From assembly GCF_001426645.1 (NCBI RefSeq), contig NZ_LMEX01000001.1, positions 186,449-250,448 on the forward strand: DNA of 64,000 nt, given 5' to 3'. Below the pieces are notes generated by a model. That model saw only the letters and a program-made list of their open reading frames with translations. It had not been told where the DNA came from and searched no databases. The translations under genes and the position numbers were made by a program. Below, piece by piece: positions 58,511 through 64,000 of the stretch (position 1 is its first letter; the number at the start of each line of letters is the position of its first letter). This stretch comes from Rhodanobacter sp. Root480. GTDB taxonomy: Bacteria > Pseudomonadota > Gammaproteobacteria > Xanthomonadales > Rhodanobacteraceae.

Positions 58511-60678
58511 CAGAAGCCGACCGTCACCGACAGTCGGGTTAGCCGTGGCGCACCGGGAAACAGGTAGCTGTCACCGCCGGCACTGCCGGTGTCGCGCCAG
58601 TAGAACCGGTTGAACACGTTGTCCATACCCAAGCGCGCGACCAGCGGGTGGCTGCGCCATTGCCCGGTGTAGCGCAGGCCGGCGTCGAACACGTGATAGG
58701 CGGGCGCGCGCTCGCGGCCGTCCGGCGTGGCGATGTTGGACGACGCATAACGCCAGCCACCCAGCACGCTCAACGCGGGCGCGAACGGCAGACGGTAATC
58801 GGCGTGGATGGCCGTGCGCAGGCGCGGCACGTTCACCACCTGGTGGCCTTCGTAGGCGGCGGCGCCGGTGTTCTCGGCGCGGGCGCGGATGAAACTGGCG
58901 CTGGCGGTGAGGTTGAGGTTGCTGCCGAGTTTGCCGTTGGCGCCCAGCTCCAGCCCGGTGTGCACCTCTTCACCCTGCTGCACGAAGGTGAAGCCTGCCT
59001 CGGTATCGTCCGGCCGTGCAAACTGGTACGGCTGGCGGATGCGGTAGACCGCGCTGGTGAGGTTCAGCGCCTCGCTCACCTGGTATTTCACCCCGGCCTC
59101 GACCTGCCGCGACAGCCGCGGCGCCAGTGTGCTGCCGTCGTTGCTGGTCCAGTACGGCGCTTCCTGTCCCAGCGAAAGGCCCTCGCTGTAGCTGAGGTAC
59201 GCGGTCAGCGGATCGGTCGGCTGCCACAGCACGGCCGCCTGCGGCAGCGCCTTGCTGAGGCGGGTGTTGCGTTCGGGCACGCCGTCGCTGTCGTAGGCGC
59301 GGTCGTGCAGGCGCACGAAGCGGTCGCCGACAATCACCTGCCAGTGCTCGCCCAGATGGATGCGGTCCAGCGCGAACAGCGAGTGCTGCCAGCTGGTCAG
59401 TCGCCGTGCCGAGGCGCCGGGCTGATTGGGAGAGGGCGCGAACACCGGTGGATCCACATCGGCGATGTTGGCGGTGCCCACATAGTCGTACACATCCTGG
59501 CGGCGGTCGATGGTGCGCTGGAACGCGCTGGCGCCCACGCTGATCTGGTGGGTCAGCGTGCCGGTATCGAAGCGGCCTTCCAGCACCGCGCGTGCCTCGT
59601 TGTCCACGCGGGTATCGTCGGGGCTGCGGTAATCGTAGACGTCGTAGTCGCCGTTCGGCGCGAAATAATTGCCCGGGGTGGCACCGCTGGCGCAATCGGC
59701 CGCGTAGAAACAGCCATAGGCAAACGCCACGTTGTCGTCGATCAGGCTGCGGCTGTGGCCGGCGGAAAGGCGCAGGCGCCAGTCCTCATTGAATGCATAG
59801 GCGAAGCGCGCGCTGCTGTTGGCGGCGTGGATGGCCACCGGCTTCTGCCATGGCTGGAAACCCAGCATGCGGGTGGCGCTGGCGTGGGCGGGGATGGTGT
59901 TGCCGCCCAGTAGTTGATAGCCGGACACAGAACGCTGCGCGCTGGTCTGGTAGTTGCCGTCCAGTTGCAGCGTGGCCTTGGGCGAGATGTTCCAGTCGAT
60001 GGCCGCCGCGTAGAAATTGCGCCGGCCATCGGCGTGCTGCACGTAGGAATGGGTGTCTTCATAAGCGGCGTTGAGGCGCACGCCAAAGGCCGGCGTCAAC
60101 CAGCCGCCCACGTCCAGCGCACCGTAGCGCGAGCCATGCGAGTCGACGCCCAGCGTGACGTTGCGGACTTTGTCCGGCCGCTTGCTGACGTAGTTCACCA
60201 CGCCGCCCGGTTCCATCACGCCCGCTTCCAGCCCGGCCAGGCCTTTCAGGATCTGTACCTGCTGCTTGTCTTCCATCGCCACCGGCTGCTCGCCGGCGAT
60301 GGTGAGGTTGTTGAGGCGCAAACCGGTGGCCAGGTCCAGCGGATAACCGCGGATGGCGATGTCCTGGTAGTACCCAACCGGCGCGTAGTTGTCGCCCAGC
60401 GAGGCATCCTCGCGGGCCAATTCGCTCAGCGTGCGGATCTGGCGGTCGTCGATCTGCTGGCGGCTGACGACGGTGACGGAGGCGGGCGTGTCATGCAGCG
60501 ATGCGTTGCCGTAGCTGTCCAGGCCGGTGCCCGGCGTGGCATCGCGGTCGGCCATGGCCTTCACGTCGATGGTCGACAGATCGGTGGTGCGCGGTTGCGT
60601 GTTCTGGATATCGGCGGCGTGCGCCACGCCAAGGGAGGCCAGCAGGGCAAGCAAGAGGGGAGTGCGGGAAAGAGTCAT
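58510..60678 (-). CDS. TonB-dependent receptor, probable thiamin uptake
   Basis: 722 residues. Signal peptide MTLSRTPLLLALLASLGVAHA. TonB box region near TTDLSTIDVKAMADRD (about 30-45); siderophore-receptor-type plug with DTPASVTVVSRQQIDDRQIR, ILKGLAGLEAGVMEPGGVVNYVSKRP (in parts), barrel ending SVTVGF. Fold family suggests siderophores, but the TPP riboswitch and the PnuC partner suggest thiamin or a derivative. The ATG has no strong Shine-Dalgarno, which would fit riboswitch control of translation. Confidence 0.9.
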   Translation of the reverse strand: MTLSRTPLLLALLASLGVAHAADIQNTQPRTTDLSTIDVKAMADRDATPGTGLDSYGNASLHDTPASVTVVSRQQIDDRQIRTLSELAREDASLGDNYAPVGYYQDIAIRGYPLDLATGLRLNNLTIAGEQPVAMEDKQQVQILKGLAGLEAGVMEPGGVVNYVSKRPDKVRNVTLGVDSHGSRYGALDVGGWLTPAFGVRLNAAYEDTHSYVQHADGRRNFYAAAIDWNISPKATLQLDGNYQTSAQRSVSGYQLLGGNTIPAHASATRMLGFQPWQKPVAIHAANSSARFAYAFNEDWRLRLSAGHSRSLIDDNVAFAYGCFYAADCASGATPGNYFAPNGDYDVYDYRSPDDTRVDNEARAVLEGRFDTGTLTHQISVGASAFQRTIDRRQDVYDYVGTANIADVDPPVFAPSPNQPGASARRLTSWQHSLFALDRIHLGEHWQVIVGDRFVRLHDRAYDSDGVPERNTRLSKALPQAAVLWQPTDPLTAYLSYSEGLSLGQEAPYWTSNDGSTLAPRLSRQVEAGVKYQVSEALNLTSAVYRIRQPYQFARPDDTEAGFTFVQQGEEVHTGLELGANGKLGSNLNLTASASFIRARAENTGAAAYEGHQVVNVPRLRTAIHADYRLPFAPALSVLGGWRYASSNIATPDGRERAPAYHVFDAGLRYTGQWRSHPLVARLGMDNVFNRFYWRDTGSAGGDSYLFPGAPRLTRLSVTVGF

Positions 60679-60755
60679 CGTCGTCGTCGAATTCGGTGGA
60701 CACACGAAGCGACGGCGAATCGACCCATCCACGAAAGATGCATCGATCCGTATCA

Positions 60756-60830
60756 AGCTCCCTACGCCGGTGCAAACCGGATCAGGTTCCAAGGGACTCT
60801 CTCAGCCCGGCAAACGCCAGGCACCCCCGC
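60756..60830 (-). promoter_or_regulatory. TPP (thiamin pyrophosphate) riboswitch
   Basis: Read on the minus strand: GGGGGTGCCTGG, then GGGCTGAGAGAGTC (CUGAGA motif, complement at 60800-60805), then GGAACCTGATCCGGTT (ACCUGAUC motif, complement 60781-60787), then CACCGGCGTAGGGA. All core THI-box parts are present in order. The distance to the receptor ATG is about 80 bases. I see no T-rich terminator between, so the switch may act on translation. Confidence 0.95.
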
Positions 60831-60875
60831 TTCAAGAATGCGTATTAAACCATGGAATGGCTTCCGATGGCCTTA

Positions 60876-60985
60876 CTGTGGGAGCGACTTGTGGGTGGGT
60901 GCGACTTGTGGGAGCGACTTCAGTCGCGATGCTTTTTTCTGGTGCCTCACAAGCAAGAGCATCGCGACTGAAGTCGCTCCCACAG
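60876..60985. repeat. Family A palindromic repeat with partial leading copies
   Basis: TGTGGGAGCGACTT, GTGGGTGGGTGCGACTT, then the full unit TGTGGGAGCGACTTCAGTCG ... CGACTGAAGTCGCTCCCACA. It separates the kinase gene from the TPP-riboswitch promoter region. Confidence 0.85.
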
Positions 60986-60996
60986 AGCTGCGCAGC

Positions 60997-62127
60997 TCAG
61001 GCGCAGTCGTGGATGCTCTGCAGCAGCGATTGACCCTCGCGGGTACCGAACCACGCCGCGTGCCCGCGCAAAAACGTGTCGTAGGCCACGTCGGCATTGG
61101 CGCGCGATTGCGTGATGGCGTGGAAGTACTCCACTTCCGACAGCGCGAAATCCACATGCACCAACGGCAGCAGGTTGGCCAGCAGGTGGACGTCCGCGCC
61201 ATCCAGCGGGCGCACCTGTCGATAGCCATCGATCAGCGCGCAGGCAATATCCGCATGCGCCGCATGGCCGTCCAAAGCCAGCCACGCGATCGCATTGCGC
61301 TCGATGGCGGTGGCGATATCGAACAGCGCGAAGTTGGCCGCCGCAAGGCCGAAATCCAGCACGTCGGTGATGTGGGCGCCAGCGCTGCTGTCACTCCAGC
61401 ACAGGTTGGAAACGTGCCAGTCGCCGTGCGTCCACAGCCGCGGCTGGCGTGCCAGCAACGGCTGCGCGGCGGCATGCCATGGCGCCAGCAGTTCGCTCAG
61501 TTCGGACGTCCAATTGCGCTCGGCAAAATAGCTGGCCAGACCCGGCCGTGCCGGCAATTGCGTCTGCAACGCTGCGATGGGATCAGCCGCAAGGATCAGC
61601 TCGCTGCGCGCGACCAGGATGTGCGTATCGCGCTGGGGCGCGGCGTAGCCTTCGGTAGCGTTGTGCAGCGTGGCCAGCGTGCGCCCGGCCACCAGCGCGT
61701 GATTGCTGACGGGCAGCGGTTCCCACGAGATCGCCTCGCGATAGAGGTCGATGCCCTTGGCGCGCTCATGCACCTCGTACACCCAATCGCCGATGGCCAC
61801 GGCAGTGCGTGCCTGCGCATCGTGCAACACCGCGGGAATCGGCAGGCCAGCGTGACGCAGGTGGGCGATGAAGCGATGCTCCTCGCTCAAGGTGGCGACC
61901 GAACGCACGCGGTGGTGGTGCCGCTTTACGAACACACTGCCGCGCGCGGTTTCCACCAGGCAGGCCGCCGACAGCGGGCGCGGGCTGTGCCAGCGGATGG
62001 CGTCGAACCGGCCGGCCTGCGGATAACCGGCCAGCAGCGTTTCGACCTCGGCCGTCGTCAACGCCGGCCAATCCGGCGGCGTGCTGTCGCCGGCTAGGCC
62101 GTGGGCGCGGTGGGAGGAGTCGTTCAT
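60997..62127 (-). CDS. Aminoglycoside-phosphotransferase-fold kinase (SrkA/thiamine-kinase-like)
   Basis: 376 residues. APH-fold catalytic residues: VFVKRHHH (ATP Lys, about 81-88), THGDWHVSNLCW (catalytic Asp, about 230-241), VLDFGLAAANF (metal Asp, about 251-261). It is related to homoserine, choline or stress-response kinases. The neighbouring thiamin uptake genes make thiamin a possible substrate, but it is upstream of the riboswitch with a repeat between, so it is not in the same transcript. The start MNDSSHRAHG is chosen; the frame extends further upstream. Confidence 0.78.
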   Translation of the reverse strand: MNDSSHRAHGLAGDSTPPDWPALTTAEVETLLAGYPQAGRFDAIRWHSPRPLSAACLVETARGSVFVKRHHHRVRSVATLSEEHRFIAHLRHAGLPIPAVLHDAQARTAVAIGDWVYEVHERAKGIDLYREAISWEPLPVSNHALVAGRTLATLHNATEGYAAPQRDTHILVARSELILAADPIAALQTQLPARPGLASYFAERNWTSELSELLAPWHAAAQPLLARQPRLWTHGDWHVSNLCWSDSSAGAHITDVLDFGLAAANFALFDIATAIERNAIAWLALDGHAAHADIACALIDGYRQVRPLDGADVHLLANLLPLVHVDFALSEVEYFHAITQSRANADVAYDTFLRGHAAWFGTREGQSLLQSIHDCA

Positions 62128-62245
62128 CAATCCGGTTTTGACAGGACGAAAGCGCAGGATTATGGCCGAAAGCCGCAACGGCGCGCTTTCGTGCCGCCCC
62201 CGCATCGCGTCTAATGGACGGCTGTTTCGGTCATGTGCCCCGCTG

Positions 62246-63148
62246 ATGAGTGCGATGTTGATGTTGTTCGTGTGCCTGGTGCTGGGCGCGCTGGTGGCGC
62301 GTTATGCGCGCCCGCCGGCCGGGATGGTCGCGTCGCTCAACTGGTGGGTGCTCAACGTGGCGCTGCCGGCGCTGGTGCTGGAGTTGATTCCGCGCGTCAC
62401 CTTCGATCCGCAGCTGTGGTTCCTGGTGGCCGCGATGTGGCTGACGTTCGGCGGCGCGTGGCTGTTCTTCGGCGTGCTGGGGGCCAGGTTGGGGTGGTCG
62501 CGCCAGCGTATCGGTGCGTTGATTCTGGTCTGCGGCCTGGGCAATACCGGCTTCATGGGCTACCCGTTGCTGCAGGCGCTGCGCGGCAAGGAAGGCCTGA
62601 CGCTGGCGATCGTCGCGGACCAGTTGGGCACCTTCATGATCCTGGCGTCGGCGGGCATCGTGGTGGCTTCCATCTATGCCGGCGCTGTCGCCAGCCCGCG
62701 ACTGATCGCGCGGCGGGTGGTCCTGTTTCCCCCGTTCATTGCGTTGGTGCTGGGCGCGATCGCCGGCCAGTGCGGCGGCTGGCCGCCGCTGCTCGATGGC
62801 GTGTTTTCGCCGATCGGCGCCACCATGACACCGCTGGCACTTTTTTCCGTGGGCATGCAGTTCAAGCTGCGTGGCGGGCAGGGGCAATGGCTTGCGGCCA
62901 GCATGGGGTTGGGCTGGAAACTCCTGCTGGCACCGCTGCTTTGCCTGGCATTGGGCGTTGCCACGGGTATCGGCGGATTGGTGCTGGCCGTGGGCGTATT
63001 GCAGGCGGCGATGGCGCCGATGGTGTCGGCGGCTATCCTCGCCGACGAATACGGCCTTGACCCCGAACTGGCCAATACCGTGCTCGGTGTGGGCATCCTG
63101 ATTTCGCTGTTGACCGTGCCATTGGCCAACCTCTGGTTGGCGACGTGA
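62246..63148 (+). CDS. AEC-family membrane transporter
   Basis: 300 residues, about nine to ten hydrophobic helices (auxin efflux carrier/PIN-like family; BART superfamily). LNWWVLNVALPALVLELIPR (about 31-50), LGNTGFMGYPLLQAL (about 97-111) and the C-terminal LQAAMAPMVSAAILADEYGL (about 252-271) are the family's crossover motifs. Bacterial members export malate or other anions; substrate here unknown. ATG MSAMLMLF; divergent from the kinase gene. Confidence 0.88.
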   Translation: MSAMLMLFVCLVLGALVARYARPPAGMVASLNWWVLNVALPALVLELIPRVTFDPQLWFLVAAMWLTFGGAWLFFGVLGARLGWSRQRIGALILVCGLGNTGFMGYPLLQALRGKEGLTLAIVADQLGTFMILASAGIVVASIYAGAVASPRLIARRVVLFPPFIALVLGAIAGQCGGWPPLLDGVFSPIGATMTPLALFSVGMQFKLRGGQGQWLAASMGLGWKLLLAPLLCLALGVATGIGGLVLAVGVLQAAMAPMVSAAILADEYGLDPELANTVLGVGILISLLTVPLANLWLAT

Positions 63149-63219
63149 TTCATTTGCCTTGCGTGCGGACACTTATGCACCGAGACTAAACGCACTATCC
63201 AAAGGGAGGCAGGTTTGCT

Positions 63220-63789
63220 ATGGCGGGTTTTGAGCGGATCAAGCGATTGCTGGGAAGAGGTGCCCCCTCCGATCGCCGCGCGGTACCCCGTGCCGACTTG
63301 CCCCGTGGCGCGCGCGTGTTGGTCGTGGACGATTCATCCACCATCCGCGCCGTGCTGGGCAAGATGCTCAGCCAGGAAGGCCACGTGGTGTTCAAGGCTC
63401 CCGATGGCGAGACCGCCCTCGAAATGGCCCAGACCGAGCAACCCGATCTGATCTTTCTGGACATCGTGCTGCCCGGCATGAACGGTTTTGCGGTACTGCG
63501 TGCACTGCGCCGCGATCCGGCCACGCAGACCATTCCCATCGTGATGATCAGCGGCAACCTGCAGGCCACCGAACAGTTCTACGTGCAGCGTTTCGGCGCT
63601 GACGACTTCATGAAAAAGCCGTTCGGCCGCAGCGAGGTTTTCGCCCGCATCCAGCACCTCACCAAGACCGGCCGGCTGGTGATCCGCGAGCGTAGCCACG
63701 ACGAGACGCCCGCCCACACGGATACGGAACTCGAGCACGACGCGATTCCCGATATCGCCATGCCCGACCCGCACGATCTGTTTCGGTAA
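63220..63789 (+). CDS. Single-domain response regulator
   Basis: 189 residues. Receiver domain about 32-150: VLVVDDSSTIR (acid pocket, about 33-43), FLDIVLPGMNG (phospho-acceptor Asp 81), MISGN (Thr/Ser switch about 108-112) and FMKKPFGR (Lys about 131). A 30-residue basic N-terminus (MAGFERIKRLLGRG) and a 40-residue acidic tail flank it; no DNA-binding domain. PilG/PilH- or CheY-like; partner kinase not in the window. AAAGGGAGG gives a strong ribosome site. Confidence 0.88.
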   Translation: MAGFERIKRLLGRGAPSDRRAVPRADLPRGARVLVVDDSSTIRAVLGKMLSQEGHVVFKAPDGETALEMAQTEQPDLIFLDIVLPGMNGFAVLRALRRDPATQTIPIVMISGNLQATEQFYVQRFGADDFMKKPFGRSEVFARIQHLTKTGRLVIRERSHDETPAHTDTELEHDAIPDIAMPDPHDLFR

Positions 63790-63810
63790 CCCGCGATCTG
63801 CAGCATTCCC

Positions 63811-63978
63811 TGTGGGAGCGGCTTCAGCCGCGATGCTTTTGGGCTGGCCTTTCAACCGTCAGAAGCGTCGCGGCTTAAGCCGCTCCCACAGGCAGGCGCC
63901 GCCGTTGTGGGTGCCACTTCAGTGGCGATGCTCTTCATCAAGTCACGCCAAACGCATCGCGAAGCCGCTCCCATAGCT
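63811..63978. repeat. Family A palindromic repeats, one full and one degenerate copy
   Basis: TGTGGGAGCGGCTTCAGCCG ... GGCTTAAGCCGCTCCCACA (63811-63890), then a weaker copy from GTTGTGGGTGCCACTTCAGT to CGAAGCCGCTCCCAT (63905-63978). Follows the response regulator and runs toward the end of the window; nothing else is seen there. Confidence 0.8.
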
Positions 63979-64000
63979 GGTTTCCTCCATAACGCGTTGT

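Overview
The window looks like chromosomal DNA of a high-GC gammaproteobacterium of the Lysobacterales (Xanthomonadales), most likely Rhodanobacteraceae (Rhodanobacter, Dyella or Luteibacter type). This is inferred from gene content and style: a Bpt/TesB/RlmKL housekeeping core, TonB-dependent receptors, an EgtB-EgtD pair, a pathogenicity-like DUF2007 protein, and many GTGGGAGCGACTTCAGTCGC-type palindromic intergenic repeats. I see no tRNA, rRNA, CRISPR array, phage or transposase gene.

Layout. 1-7.7 kb: the end of purT, an orphan membrane-anchored GltB-like flavoprotein, bpt, tesB, an AmpD-like amidase, and an alpha/beta hydrolase overlapping rlmKL. 7.7-16 kb: a Gly/His/Tyr-rich exported protein, egtB-egtD (ergothioneine), a YkgJ cysteine-cluster protein, an SH3 protein, an FMN reductase, a LysE exporter divergent from a LysR regulator, trxC, and a membrane protein behind a 46-residue hydrophobic peptide gene. 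16-25 kb: a NERD-helicase; aroG with a complete attenuator including an aromatic-rich leader peptide; osmC; GNAT; DUF1345; yajQ; a HI0933-type flavoprotein; a 3-hydroxyisobutyrate-dehydrogenase-like enzyme; PhzF. 25-35 kb: rhomboid protease, histone-H1-like Lys/Ala protein, lipoprotein, cytochrome c fusion, a structured non-coding RNA with two identical C-rich loops ahead of pncB, metN-metI-metQ, gpx, dacB, slyD. 35-48 kb: pldA, EF-hand protein, ycaQ, csp, hydrolase, old yellow enzyme, cytochrome c'-like protein, tcdA, a 100-bp tandem repeat, phaB, gluQ, and htpG behind a heat-shock-type promoter.

48-57 kb: a GST-like protein, then a co-directional cluster of TonB-dependent receptor, serine beta-lactamase-like hydrolase with a four-helix membrane tail, enolase-superfamily dipeptide epimerase, POT-family transporter and RpiR/SIS regulator. 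Together these read as an uptake and catabolic route for a peptide, plausibly a peptidoglycan fragment. A perfect palindrome and a candidate promoter precede it.

57-64 kb: a DUF4124 protein, then (minus strand) a TPP riboswitch controlling a TonB-dependent receptor and a PnuC-family permease, i.e. a thiamin uptake operon. An aminoglycoside-phosphotransferase-fold kinase, an AEC transporter and a single-domain response regulator finish the window.

The strongest candidates for something little described are the aroG attenuator, the C-rich-loop RNA before pncB, and the receptor-hydrolase-epimerase-POT-RpiR cluster.
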